From Aldehydirespirator sp965261105 (GTDB lineage Bacteria; Actinomycetota; Acidimicrobiia; Acidimicrobiales; Aldehydirespiratoraceae): a stretch of DNA of 64,000 nucleotides. Shown one piece after another: positions 1 to 9,171 of the stretch. Made by a program: the position numbers and the translations under genes. Each line of letters begins with the position of its first letter. Position 1 is the first letter of the stretch. Location of the stretch: assembly GCA_965261105.1 (NCBI GenBank), contig CBDHCM010000006.1, positions 2,542,001 through 2,606,000 of the forward strand, read 5' to 3'. Below the pieces are notes generated by a model, which searched no databases, was not told the DNA's origin, and saw nothing but the letters and a program-made list of their open reading frames with translations.

Positions 1-516
1 GTGGCGCACCGCGCCGACGCTCGCAACGCCCCGGTCGAGCAGGTCGATCATCCGACCCGGCGTGGCCACTACGAGGTCGACGCCCTTCGTGAGACGGGCG
101 ATCTGCTTCTCGATCGGGGCGCCGCCGTACACGGCCAGCACGCTCCGGTGCACCGCGGCCGCAGGCGCCGCCAGCTCGTCGCAGATCTGGTTGGCCAGCT
201 CGCGAGTAGGGGCAAGCACCAGGCCGGCGGGCGCGCCGGGCTTCGATTCGGGCATCCGCTGCAGCACGGGCAGACCGAAGGCGAGAGTCTTGCCCGAGCC
301 CGTCTTGGCCTTGCCGCAGACGTCGCGGCCGGCCAGCGCGTCGGGGATGGTGAGCGTCTGGATCGGGAACGGCACGGTGATGCCCTTGACAGCCAGCGCC
401 ACCACGATCTCGTCGCACAGCCCGAGGTCGGCGAACGTCGCGGAGCCCGTCCCGCCGGGCTCAAGATCGTCGGATGTCAATGTCGGGACGCCGACAAGTG
501 GATCAGAAAGGGTCAT
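1..516 (-). CDS. DEAD-box RNA helicase, N-terminal part (runs off window)
   Basis: ATP-dependent RNA helicase, seen only as its first 172 codons; the gene continues past base 1. Reading the minus strand from the ATG at 516 gives the DEAD-box landmarks in order: a FADLGL/PIQ Q-motif region (about residues 28-55), motif I AKTGSGKT (~70-77), motif Ia APTRELANQI (~102-111) and motif Ib ATPGRMID (~151-158). These are RecA-domain-1 motifs that bind ATP and RNA; the DEAD box itself lies outside the window. It is divergent from the adenosine deaminase gene with about 60 bases between starts, so the two promoters must lie in that gap. RNA remodelling (ribosome assembly or cold adaptation) is the usual family role; the specific role here is not visible. 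Confidence 0.9.
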   Translation of the reverse strand, partial: MTLSDPLVGVPTLTSDDLEPGGTGSATFADLGLCDEIVVALAVKGITVPFPIQTLTIPDALAGRDVCGKAKTGSGKTLAFGLPVLQRMPESKPGAPAGLVLAPTRELANQICDELAAPAAAVHRSVLAVYGGAPIEKQIARLTKGVDLVVATPGRMIDLLDRGVASVGAVRH

Positions 517-575
517 CAGGACCACAAGGCTACCCTGAGGCATCCCGTATCCCTTGAACTCCGTGGAATAGCGCC

Positions 576-1673
576 GTGGACATCGGACCTCCCACCGGTG
601 AGCGCATCCGCCGCGCCCCCAAGGTCGTCCTCCACGACCATCTCGACGGGGGCCTGCGAGCCTCCACCATCGTCGAGCTCGCCGAAGAGACCGGCTACCG
701 CGCCCTGCCCACCACCGACCCCGAGCGGCTGGCCGCCTGGATGCAGCGTGGCGCCAACCGCAAGGATTTGACGCTGTACCTCGAGACGTTCGCCCACACC
801 GTCGGCGTGATGCAGACCGCCGACTCGATCGCAAGGGTGGCCCGGGAGTGCGCCGAGGACCTGGCCGCCGACGGCGTGGTCTACGCCGAGGTCCGCTTCG
901 CCCCCGAGCTGCACGTCGAGCGGGGGCTCGCCCTCGACGACGCCGTAGAGGCGGTGCTCGAGGGTTTCGCGCAGGGCAGCGGCGGCACCGCGCTCACCAT
1001 CCGGGCCATCTGCAGCGCCATGCGCCATCTGCATCGGTCGGCCGAGGTGGCCGAGGCCGCGGTCCGCTGGAGGGACCGGGGCGTGGTGGCCTTCGACATA
1101 GCCGGGCCCGAGGACGGCTTCCCCCCTGACGACCACCTGGAGGCCTTCCAATACTGCCGGCGGGAGAACTTCCACGTCACCATCCACGCGGGAGAGGCCT
1201 ACGGCCCCCGCTCCATCTGGAAGGCCCTGCAGTTCTGCGGCGCGGAGCGCCTCGGGCACGGCATACGCATCGTCGAGGACATCGTCGCCGACGCAGACGG
1301 GAATCGCACCCTGGGCCGGCTGGCCCACTACATAAGGGACCGCCGCATCCCGTTGGAAGTGTGCCCCACGTCCAACGTCAACACGGGGGTGGTCGCGTCG
1401 GTGGCCGACCACCCGATCGACACGCTGGTTCAGCTGCGTTTTCGGGTGACGGTCAACACCGACAACCGGCTGATGTCGAACGTGTCCATGACCTCGGAGA
1501 TGGCCGCCCTCGCCGACACTTTCGGCTACGACTGGGCCCGATTGCGGTGGCTGGCGGTCAACGCGATGAAGTCCAGCTTCCTGCCCTTCCGGGAGCGGCT
1601 CCAGGTAATCGAGGGAGTCATCAAGCCCGGGTACGCCCCGCTCGAGGCGGCCCAGAGCGAGCCCCCCGCCTAG
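576..1673 (+). CDS. add: Adenosine deaminase
   Basis: Cytosolic zinc hydrolase that converts adenosine or deoxyadenosine to inosine in purine salvage. The 365-residue product shows the metal-binding HDHLDG near residue 20, the substrate/metal motif IHAGE at about 205, a conserved HGIRI, the CPTSNVNTGVV block and the NTDNRLMSN segment carrying the second-shell Asp residues; this last form is typical of actinobacterial enzymes. Length matches the family. The GTG at 576 is the only start that leaves the first metal motif near the N terminus. The next genes are peptidases, so no purine operon is apparent, although upp, another salvage gene, lies 7 kb downstream. A relic of this gene's last 21 codons lies at 5304-5366. 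Confidence 0.95.
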   Translation: MDIGPPTGERIRRAPKVVLHDHLDGGLRASTIVELAEETGYRALPTTDPERLAAWMQRGANRKDLTLYLETFAHTVGVMQTADSIARVARECAEDLAADGVVYAEVRFAPELHVERGLALDDAVEAVLEGFAQGSGGTALTIRAICSAMRHLHRSAEVAEAAVRWRDRGVVAFDIAGPEDGFPPDDHLEAFQYCRRENFHVTIHAGEAYGPRSIWKALQFCGAERLGHGIRIVEDIVADADGNRTLGRLAHYIRDRRIPLEVCPTSNVNTGVVASVADHPIDTLVQLRFRVTVNTDNRLMSNVSMTSEMAALADTFGYDWARLRWLAVNAMKSSFLPFRERLQVIEGVIKPGYAPLEAAQSEPPA

Positions 1674-1835
1674 AGCGTTTGCGAGCGCCCGGCGACCGAT
1701 GCTGCAAGACCCGCAGTCGGTCATTGTTCACGTCGATCATCGTTCGAATGAGGGCCCGTTACGCTGCCTACTCGATGGTCGGCCTCCGAGCCGGACAGCA
1801 GACCTTCTCAACTCCCGATCCCAGGAGGCCGAGCC
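1674..1835. other. Intergenic gap between add and first M16 protease
   Basis: 162 bases without a credible gene. A good Shine-Dalgarno, CAGGAGG, lies just before the ATG at 1836, supporting that start. I see no clear terminator or operator. Confidence 0.6.
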
Positions 1836-4800
1836 ATGACCTTGGCCCGTTGTCGCGTCGCCGTGCTAGCCGCCCTTGCGGTGGCGGCCTCGATCCTCGC
1901 CCATGCGCCGGCCGCAGCCGCCCAAACGGCACCGGCACAGAGCGGGCACGCCGGCGTCCACGGGAATGCCGGCGTCCACGGGAACGCCGGCGTCCATCAG
2001 CCTTCCATCGATGCTCTGGAGACGTTCGGGACTGAGACGGGGGTGGACGTATTCGCGGGCACCGGCTGCGTCGACAACGATGAACTCTGCCACCGGGAGC
2101 CGCTGCTGCGCTGGGCGATGGCGGTCTGGCTGGTCAGGGTCCTCGACCGCGCCGACCCGCCCGCGATCAGCTCGTCACGATTCGCCGATGTCGACGCGGG
2201 CGCGTGGTGGGCCCCGCACGCGGAGCGCCTGGCTGAACTGGGAATCGTCATGGGTTGCGAGACGGAGCCACTGCAACTCTGTCCCGACGATCCCGTCGAT
2301 CGCGGCCAGACGGCCGCCTTCCTAGCCGTAGCCTTCGACCTGCCCCCGGCCGAGAGGGCAGGGTTCGCCGATATAAGCGCCGACCACCCCTTCGCCGAGG
2401 ACATCGAGCGGCTGGCCGGGGCGGGGGTCACTGCCGGATGTCAGGTAGACCCGGCCCGCTACTGCCCCCAAAGGAACGTCACCCGGGCCCAAATGTCCAC
2501 GTTCCTGGCCCGGGCGCTCGGGCTGGTGGACCTGCCCGCGCCCATCGCGACGGTCTACGAGCCCGCCCGAGACGACACCCTGCTGCCGGTCGACCCCGAC
2601 GTCGTGATCGGCACCCTCGACAACGGCCTCACCTACTACCTGCGGCACAACGACAGTCCGGGCAAGAACCTCGCAGTCCGGCTGCTCGTCAACATCGGAT
2701 CGGTCGACGAGACCGACGAGGAGGCCGGAATCGGGCACTTCATCGAGCACATGCTGTTCAACGGCACCAACGACTACCCGGGCAACTCCCTGGGAGAGGC
2801 ACTGCGGGAGGCCGGCGTGGAGCTGGGACCCGACATCAACGCCCATGTGGGCCACGACGAGACCGTCTACCAGATCGAAGTGCGTCTCGACGCGCCCCAC
2901 AAGGCGCCCCTGGTGTTCCAGGCCCTGTCGCAGATGGCCGGCGCAGCCACCTTCGAGGACGACGAGGTCGAATCGGAGCGGGGCATCGTCCTCGACGAGA
3001 TGCGCTTCAGGCGCGAGAGCGTCAACGGCTACATCAACTCCGAATTCGACCGGGTCTACACCCAAGGCTCCCCCTATGCGGGACGCGACCCGGTAGGCAC
3101 CGTCGACACCGTGAACTCGATGACACCGGAGATGCTGCGAGCCTTCTACGAGAAGTGGTACGTCCCCTCCAACATGGCGGTGGTCGTGGTGGGCGACCTG
3201 CCCGTGGAGGACCTCGAGGCCCTGGTCGAAGGGCACTTCGCGCCGCTGCCGTCGGGCGAAGGACGCCGGCCTCCCAGCGTGGACATAGCTCCAGCCGCGT
3301 CCTCGAGCCATGTGGTCACCGACCCGCGGCAGGGCGTCACCTACATCTCGCTGGACATACCGATCACTCCCCACGATCTCAACACTGTCGGCGGCGACCG
3401 GCTCGAGACGATGGAATTCCTCATCGGGGTGATGGTCCAGAACCGCCTCAACGACGCCTACCACCGGGGCGAGCTGAGCCAGGTCGACCCGCCGCAATTC
3501 TTAACGTTCTCCTACAACCGCGGGCTGAGGTACTACGGAACGAACTGGCAGGGCGACAACCTCGACACCGCCTCCAGCGACTACCTCTCGGTGCTTCTGA
3601 CCGCACAGGAGCACGGCTTCACACCCGGCGACCTGCAACGGGCCGTCAGCCAGATCTATGTGTCCCTGCAGTTCCAGCTCGACAGCGTCCCCACAATCCA
3701 GGACAATCAGTGGGCCGGCCTCTACCAGGAGCACTTCTTCTACGGGGCCGACCTCGATGCCGCCGAGAGGTCGGTGGCGCGGACCGCCGCGCTGCTGGCT
3801 GAGCTCACGCCCGAGGAGTTGACCGAACACTTCCGCTGGCAGATGGAGCGGGGCGGGTTGTTGGCCATAGCGGTCGGCCCCGACCCGTCTGCCGTGCCGA
3901 CGGTGGCCGAGCTCGACGCCGCCCTGGCTGCGGCCGCGCCCGGGCCTCTCCCGGTGGAAGAGGCCGTCATCGACGAGCTGATGGCTCTTCCGGAGCCCGC
4001 GAACCCGGTCTCGGAGGGATCTTTCGACCTTTTCGAGGGCGGATACGAGTGGGAGTTCGCCAACGGGGCGCTGGTCATGTTCGCGCCCTCCGACATCGCC
4101 GAGGGCGCGGTCCATCTGCGGGCCCAATCCCTCGGAGGCTGGTCAGTGCTCGAGCCCGGCGACCGGGCCCTTTCGGCCATCGCCACCGACGCGGTGCAGG
4201 GCAGCGGCCTCGGCGACCTGTCGCGATCGGAGATGAACCGCTTCCTCGAGAACCGCACCGTCTCGCTCAGCGCCTCCATGCGCGAGACGGTCGAGGGCTT
4301 CTCTGGATGGGCCGGCACCGATGACGTCGAGACCATGTTCCAGCTCATCCACCTGCTGGTGACCGCACCCCGGGTGGACGACCAGGCCTACGACGACGCC
4401 ATCCACACAGCCGCGACGAGTGTGGAGCGGGCCGAGCGCGACCCCCGTTGGCAGGCGGCCATCGCTTACATCGAGGCCCGCTACGGCAACACCTGGCACC
4501 GGTTCATCGCCAACCTCGAGGAGCTCGAGTCGCTCACCCCGCAGCGGCTGCTCTCCATGTACCAGAGCCGTCTCGGCTCAGTTGACGACCTGGTGGTGGC
4601 CGTCGTCGGGGACATCGACGCATCGGTGGTCGAGCGGCTGGCCCGCCACTACGTCGGCACGCTTCCCGCAGGCGAGGCCGACACCTACGTCAACCGCCGG
4701 CCGCCCATGCCTACTGGTCTCGTGCAGCGGCAGGTGAACCTCAGCGAGGGCGAGAGCGCGGTGCTCGAGATCTACCAAGAGGCCGACATGGAGGTGACCC

Positions 4801-5279
4801 CGCTGAGGGCGGTGGCGGCCGATGTGCTCGCAAGCGCGCTAAGCGAGCGTCTGTTCCTGGTGATCAGGGAGGAACTCGGCGCCTCCTACGTGGCGGGGGC
4901 CGAGGTCGATGGCAACACCGCCCCCAGCCAGTTCTTCGACTCGGTGGTGTACGCCACGCTCGATCCGAGCCGGTACGACGAGATCTACTCCACGATCCTG
5001 AACATCCTCGCCGATGTGGCTGCCAACGGGCTGACTCCCGAGGAGTTCGCGCAAGCCAGAGCCATTCTGGCGACCGACTACGCCAGGTCAACCAATTCCC
5101 AACTGCTCAGCGCGCTGCTATCCAGGCCCCGCGTCGGCGACGAGAACGTGCTCACCCAGCAGCGCCGCATCTTGGAGTTGACCCGCTTGACCCCCGAGGA
5201 CGTGCAGGCACTGGCGGCCTCAATCTACGGTGAGGGCGGGCGCATCGAGATCGTGCGCGCACCGGCCTCAACATCGTGA
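1836..5279 (+). CDS. Secreted M16 zinc metallopeptidase with SLH-like repeats
   Basis: 1147-residue secreted peptidase. It begins with a cleavable signal peptide (hydrophobic stretch to AAAAQT), then a linker containing three copies of a six-residue repeat around HGNAGV. Residues ~105-240 hold two SLH-like modules (FADVDAGAWWAPHAERLAELG..., FADISADHPFAEDIERLAGAG...), which usually anchor a protein to the cell surface. The catalytic M16 domain starts near 250: HFIEH (inverted zinc motif HxxEH) at about 301 and the third ligand region ESERGIVLDEMR about 75 residues later. A second M16 domain without the zinc motif follows, as in pitrilysin-type single-chain enzymes. It is paralogous to the gene at 5475. 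Likely an exported oligopeptide or protein-fragment degrader; the substrate is unknown. Confidence 0.9.
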   Translation: MTLARCRVAVLAALAVAASILAHAPAAAAQTAPAQSGHAGVHGNAGVHGNAGVHQPSIDALETFGTETGVDVFAGTGCVDNDELCHREPLLRWAMAVWLVRVLDRADPPAISSSRFADVDAGAWWAPHAERLAELGIVMGCETEPLQLCPDDPVDRGQTAAFLAVAFDLPPAERAGFADISADHPFAEDIERLAGAGVTAGCQVDPARYCPQRNVTRAQMSTFLARALGLVDLPAPIATVYEPARDDTLLPVDPDVVIGTLDNGLTYYLRHNDSPGKNLAVRLLVNIGSVDETDEEAGIGHFIEHMLFNGTNDYPGNSLGEALREAGVELGPDINAHVGHDETVYQIEVRLDAPHKAPLVFQALSQMAGAATFEDDEVESERGIVLDEMRFRRESVNGYINSEFDRVYTQGSPYAGRDPVGTVDTVNSMTPEMLRAFYEKWYVPSNMAVVVVGDLPVEDLEALVEGHFAPLPSGEGRRPPSVDIAPAASSSHVVTDPRQGVTYISLDIPITPHDLNTVGGDRLETMEFLIGVMVQNRLNDAYHRGELSQVDPPQFLTFSYNRGLRYYGTNWQGDNLDTASSDYLSVLLTAQEHGFTPGDLQRAVSQIYVSLQFQLDSVPTIQDNQWAGLYQEHFFYGADLDAAERSVARTAALLAELTPEELTEHFRWQMERGGLLAIAVGPDPSAVPTVAELDAALAAAAPGPLPVEEAVIDELMALPEPANPVSEGSFDLFEGGYEWEFANGALVMFAPSDIAEGAVHLRAQSLGGWSVLEPGDRALSAIATDAVQGSGLGDLSRSEMNRFLENRTVSLSASMRETVEGFSGWAGTDDVETMFQLIHLLVTAPRVDDQAYDDAIHTAATSVERAERDPRWQAAIAYIEARYGNTWHRFIANLEELESLTPQRLLSMYQSRLGSVDDLVVAVVGDIDASVVERLARHYVGTLPAGEADTYVNRRPPMPTGLVQRQVNLSEGESAVLEIYQEADMEVTPLRAVAADVLASALSERLFLVIREELGASYVAGAEVDGNTAPSQFFDSVVYATLDPSRYDEIYSTILNILADVAANGLTPEEFAQARAILATDYARSTNSQLLSALLSRPRVGDENVLTQQRRILELTRLTPEDVQALAASIYGEGGRIEIVRAPASTS

Positions 5280-5450
5280 TCGAAGTCGATCTCTAGCGCA
5301 CCGGAGGGTGCGATTCACCCCTGGATATGCTCCCTCGAAGCGGCCCGGAGCGAGCCCCCCGCTTGACGCCGGCCGTCTGGTGACGCTCGAAGCCTTTCTG
5401 GTGGACGCTTCAACCCCACAAACCCCACCGCGCCGGTGGATCCAGGCTAA
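5280..5450. other. Spacer between the two M16 genes
   Basis: About 170 bases separating the paralogues. It contains the add relic annotated separately (5304-5366) and otherwise nothing I recognise. Confidence 0.6.
5304..5366 (+). pseudogene. Relic of the adenosine deaminase 3' end
   Basis: These 63 bases align without gaps to the last 21 codons of add (1611-1673). Both read EG(V/A)I(K/H)P...LEAA(Q/R)SEPPA followed by a stop codon, and the last 35 bases are nearly identical. The relic sits directly upstream of the second M16 gene, just as the real add end sits upstream of the first. The simplest reading is that an add-3'end/M16 segment was duplicated in tandem and only the tail of the second add copy survives. 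Confidence 0.7.
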
Positions 5451-5474
5451 GTGAAAGGCAGGCTCCCCCAAACA

Positions 5475-8459
5475 ATGACTCGCGTGCGAACGCTCACGTC
5501 CGTGCTGATCGTGGCCGCGGTCGCCCTGGTGGCGACTTCGTGCTCGGCCGATGACCCGACACCCCCGGGCGCGGTCTCCGGGGATCTGACCGCCGTCTCG
5601 GAGGCAGACCCGCAAGAGGCTGGACCCGACGAGACCCCATCCGACGAGACCCCATCCGACGAGCTCGAGTCCTCCCCTGAAGGCGACGCCGCGTCCGAGG
5701 AGACAGTCGAAGACGGCACCGACGCCGAAGACGAGGCTCGCGCCGAGGACGAGACACCCCCCGATCAGGCGCCGCTGCCGGCCGACCCGGCCGTGGTCAT
5801 CGGCACCCTGGGCAACGGTCTCACCTACTACCTGCGACACAACGAGAGGCCGGGCGAGAACCTCGAGGTGCGGCTGCTCGTGAACGTCGGGTCAGTCGAC
5901 GAGACCGACGAGCAGGCCGGCATCGGCCACTTCATCGAGCACCTGCTGTTCAACGGCACCGAGGACTACCCCGGCAACTCCCTGGGCGAGGCACTGCGAG
6001 AGATCGGCGTGGAGTTGGGGCCCGACCTCAACGCCTACGTGGGCCACGACGAGACCGTCTACCAGGTCTCGGTGAACATCGACGAGCCGCACAAGGTGCC
6101 CCTGGTGTTCCAGGCTCTGTCGCAGATGGCCGGGGCGGCCACGTTCGAAGCCGAGGCGGTGACGTCGGAGGTCGGCGTCGTGCTCGATGAGATGCGCCTC
6201 GGCCGCGAGAGCGTCGACGGCTACATCAGCTCCGAGTTCGACCGCGTCTACACGCAGGGCACGCCGTACGAGGATCGCGACCCGATAGGCACCATCGCCA
6301 CCGTCGAGTCGCTTACGCCGGAGATGCTGCGAGCCTTCTACGACAAGTGGTACGTGCCCTCCAACATGGCGGTGGTGGCGGTCGGAGACCGGACCGTGGA
6401 GGATCTCGAGGCCCTGGTGCAGGAGCACTTCGGGTCGCTGCCCCCCGGCGAGGCGCCCCAGCGCGCCCACGTTGAGGTGACGCCCGACCCGGAGCCCTCG
6501 ACCCATGTCGTCACCGACGCCAGGCACGGTTACTCCTACATCTCGCTGGACATTCCCATCGCGCCCCACGACGCCGGCACCGTCGGCGGGGAGCGGCTCA
6601 ACACTACGGAGCTGCTCATCGAGGTGATGGTCCAGAACCGCCTCACCGACGCCTACCACCGCGGAGAGCTCTCTCAGGTGGACCCGCCGGAGTTCACGAG
6701 CTTCACCTACAACCGCGGGCTGCGGTACTACGCCACGCACTGGCAGGGCGACAATCTCGACACCGCTTCCACCGACTACCTCTCGGTGCTGCTGACCGCG
6801 CAGGAGCACGGCTTCACCGCCGCCGAGGTGGAGCGGGCCGCCAACCAGCTCGACGTGTTCCTGCAGTTCCGGCTGGACAGTGCAGCCAGCACCCAGGACC
6901 GGCAGTACGCGGGCCTCTACGAGCAGCACTTCTTCTACGGGGCCGACATCGGAACCGTCGAGGACGGCGTGGAGCGGATCACCGCGCTACTCGACGAGCT
7001 GACCGCCGAGGAGCTGACCGAGCACTACCGCAGGCTGATGGAGCGGGCCGCTCCGGTGGTGATCGCGGTCGGGCCCGACACCGCCAGCGTGCCGGCACCA
7101 GCCGATCTCGACGCCGCCCTGGCTGCGGCCGCCCCCGGAACGCCGCCTGCAGAGTTGGCCGTCGTGGAGCAGCTGATGGACGTCCCGGCGCCCGCGGACC
7201 CGGTTGCCGAAGGACCCATGGACGTTGTCGACGGATACGAGTGGGAGTTCGCCAACGGGGCCCGCGTCATGTTCGCGCCCTCCGGCATCGCCGAGGGTGC
7301 GGTCCATCTGCAAGCCCAGTCCCTCGGAGGCTGGTCCGTGCTCGAGCCCGGCGACCGGGCCCTGTCGGCCGTCGCCGTGGACGCGGTGCAGGGCAGCGGT
7401 CTGGGAAACCTCTCCCGATCTGAGCTGGGCCGCTTCCTGGAGGACCGCAACGTCTCGCTGGGAGCCTTCATCGGCGAGGCGGTCGAGGGGTTCTCGGGAG
7501 GTGCCGGCACCAAGCACATCGAGACCCTCTTCCAGCTCCTTCACCTGCTCGTGACGGCTCCCCGGGTGGACGACCAGGCCTTCGACGACGCCCTCAACAC
7601 GGCTGAGCGCCGCACGTCGCTCTCCGAGACCGATCCCGCCTGGCAGGCATGGGCGTTCTACAACGAGGCGCGCTACGGCGAGACCTGGTTCCGGCCGTTC
7701 GCCACACGCGAGGAGCTCGCGTCGCTGTCCGCACCGCGCCTGTTGTCGCTTTACCAGAGCCGTCTGGGATCGGTGGACGACCTAGCCGTCGCCGTCGTCG
7801 GGGACACCGACGTGTCGGTGGTCGAGCGTCTCGCCCGCCACTACATCGGCACGCTGCCCGCAGGCGAGACCGACACCTACGCGAACCGGCGTCCTGCCAT
7901 GCCCGAGGGGCTGGTGCAGCGAGACGTGACGCTCGACGAGGACGAGAGCGCGGTGCTGGAGATCTACTACGAGGCCGACATCGGTGTGACCCCGCTGGGG
8001 TCGGTTGCGGCCGACGCGCTGGAGACGGCACTGAGCGAGCGCCTGTTCCTGGTCATACGAGAGGAGCTGGGCGCCTCTTACGAAGCGGCGGCCTTCATCG
8101 ACTCCTTCGCCGCCCCGAGCCACGTCTTCGACTCGCTCGTCCTTGTCACACTCGATCCGGACCGCTTCGAAGAGATCTACTCCACGGTCCTGGCCATCGT
8201 CGGTGACGTGGCCGCCAACGGGCTGACGCCCGAGGAGTTCCAGCAAGCCACTGCCATCGTCGCGACCGACTACAGCAAGACATCCAACGCCAACCTGCTC
8301 GACGCTCTGCTGTCCAGGCTCCACGTGGACGACCAGGACGTGCTCACGCCGCGGCGCAGCGCGCAGGAGCTGCAGCGTTTGAGTCCCACGGACGTGCAGT
8401 CGCTGGCCGCCGCCATCTACGGTGAGGGGGGTCGTATCGAGATCGTGAGCAGGCCGTGA
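5475..8459 (+). CDS. Lipoprotein M16 zinc metallopeptidase
   Basis: Second copy of the two-domain M16 peptidase, about 994 residues from the ATG at 5475 (a GTG at 5451 would add eight residues before the signal peptide). The N terminus is a lipoprotein signal ending LVATSC at about residue 24, followed by an acidic linker with a repeated DETPS unit, so it should be membrane-anchored rather than SLH-anchored. HFIEH lies near residue 152 and the third zinc-ligand region SEVGVVLDEMR about 75 residues on. Most of the two M16 regions can be aligned with the upstream paralogue almost without gaps, while the N-terminal targeting regions differ completely. Its stop overlaps the upp start (GTGA), indicating translational coupling. 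Confidence 0.9.
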   Translation: MTRVRTLTSVLIVAAVALVATSCSADDPTPPGAVSGDLTAVSEADPQEAGPDETPSDETPSDELESSPEGDAASEETVEDGTDAEDEARAEDETPPDQAPLPADPAVVIGTLGNGLTYYLRHNERPGENLEVRLLVNVGSVDETDEQAGIGHFIEHLLFNGTEDYPGNSLGEALREIGVELGPDLNAYVGHDETVYQVSVNIDEPHKVPLVFQALSQMAGAATFEAEAVTSEVGVVLDEMRLGRESVDGYISSEFDRVYTQGTPYEDRDPIGTIATVESLTPEMLRAFYDKWYVPSNMAVVAVGDRTVEDLEALVQEHFGSLPPGEAPQRAHVEVTPDPEPSTHVVTDARHGYSYISLDIPIAPHDAGTVGGERLNTTELLIEVMVQNRLTDAYHRGELSQVDPPEFTSFTYNRGLRYYATHWQGDNLDTASTDYLSVLLTAQEHGFTAAEVERAANQLDVFLQFRLDSAASTQDRQYAGLYEQHFFYGADIGTVEDGVERITALLDELTAEELTEHYRRLMERAAPVVIAVGPDTASVPAPADLDAALAAAAPGTPPAELAVVEQLMDVPAPADPVAEGPMDVVDGYEWEFANGARVMFAPSGIAEGAVHLQAQSLGGWSVLEPGDRALSAVAVDAVQGSGLGNLSRSELGRFLEDRNVSLGAFIGEAVEGFSGGAGTKHIETLFQLLHLLVTAPRVDDQAFDDALNTAERRTSLSETDPAWQAWAFYNEARYGETWFRPFATREELASLSAPRLLSLYQSRLGSVDDLAVAVVGDTDVSVVERLARHYIGTLPAGETDTYANRRPAMPEGLVQRDVTLDEDESAVLEIYYEADIGVTPLGSVAADALETALSERLFLVIREELGASYEAAAFIDSFAAPSHVFDSLVLVTLDPDRFEEIYSTVLAIVGDVAANGLTPEEFQQATAIVATDYSKTSNANLLDALLSRLHVDDQDVLTPRRSAQELQRLSPTDVQSLAAAIYGEGGRIEIVSRP

Positions 8460-9082
8460 CCGAGATCCATGTCGTGGACAACGCGCTGGTCGCCGACCGG
8501 GTCACCCGCCTGCGCGACTCGTCCACCCCGAACTACGAGTTCAGGCGCCTGCTGCGAGACTTGACCTCCATCCTGGTGTACGAGGCCATGCGGCAGGCTC
8601 CGCTGGCCCCGGTCAACATCACCACGCCCATGGGCCCCGCCACCGGAGTGCGTTTCGAGCGCCTCCCGGTGGTGGTGCCGGTGCTTCGGGCCGGCTTGGG
8701 GATGCTCGACGCCGCGCTGGAGCTCCTCGGCGACGTGGAGGTGGCGTTCGTGGGGCTCAGGCGCAACGAGAGCACGCCGGTGGCCCGGGAGTATGCGAGC
8801 ACCCTGCCCGAGGACCTCGAGGGCCGTGACACGCTGATCCTGGATCCGATGCTGGCCACCGGAGGATCGTGCGTGCACGCCTGCGAGCTGCTCCGGGCCG
8901 CAGGAGCGAGTCGGGTCACCGCGGTGTGCGTGATCGCGGCGCCCGAGGGGATCGAGCGTGTGCTGGAGTCCGGGCTGGCCGACGCCGTATGCGTGGCCGC
9001 GGTCGACGAGTCGCTCGACGAGAACGGGTTCATACTGCCGGGCCTCGGCGACGCCGGGGACCGCCAGTACGGCCCGCCGTGA
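8456..9082 (+). CDS. upp: Uracil phosphoribosyltransferase
   Basis: Cytosolic salvage enzyme that joins uracil to PRPP to give UMP. The 208-residue product is full length. Diagnostic segments are VPVLRAGLGM (~75-85), YYASTLP-like YASTLPEDLEG before the PRPP loop, the PRPP loop LILDPMLATGGSC (~125-137) and the C-terminal uracil-binding GDAGDRQYG. The GTG start at 8456 overlaps the M16 stop by four bases and the stop overlaps a downstream GTG, so translation is probably coupled on both sides. Confidence 0.95.
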   Translation: MTEIHVVDNALVADRVTRLRDSSTPNYEFRRLLRDLTSILVYEAMRQAPLAPVNITTPMGPATGVRFERLPVVVPVLRAGLGMLDAALELLGDVEVAFVGLRRNESTPVAREYASTLPEDLEGRDTLILDPMLATGGSCVHACELLRAAGASRVTAVCVIAAPEGIERVLESGLADAVCVAAVDESLDENGFILPGLGDAGDRQYGPP

Positions 9083-9171
9083 GCCGGGTCCTGCCAGCCC
9101 CCGCAGCCGAGCCCGCCGTGAGCCGGGTCCTGCCAGCCCCCGCAGCCGAGCCGGTCTCGGCGGTCGCATGA
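9073..9171 (+). repeat. 39-bp tandem repeat carrying a stop/start-coupled micro-ORF
   Basis: Two copies of a 41-base segment (9073-9113 and 9112-9152, period 39) span the end of upp. Because 39 is divisible by three, the repeat encodes an in-frame 13-residue repeat (MSRVLPAPAAEPA, then VSRVLPAPAAEP). The resulting 30-codon micro-ORF starts at the GTG (9079) overlapping the upp stop and ends at a TGA (9169-9171) overlapping the ATG of the next gene. Its start GTGAGCC resembles the GTGAGCC at 9186, an alternative start of the dehydrogenase. It is probably a junction duplication that keeps ribosomes moving between genes; a functional peptide is not excluded. Confidence 0.6.

Noticed and set aside
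516..1724. 400-codon open frame on the minus strand opposite add
   Set aside because: It mirrors the codons of add, has no motif and no ribosome site; high-GC genes often leave such antisense frames open.
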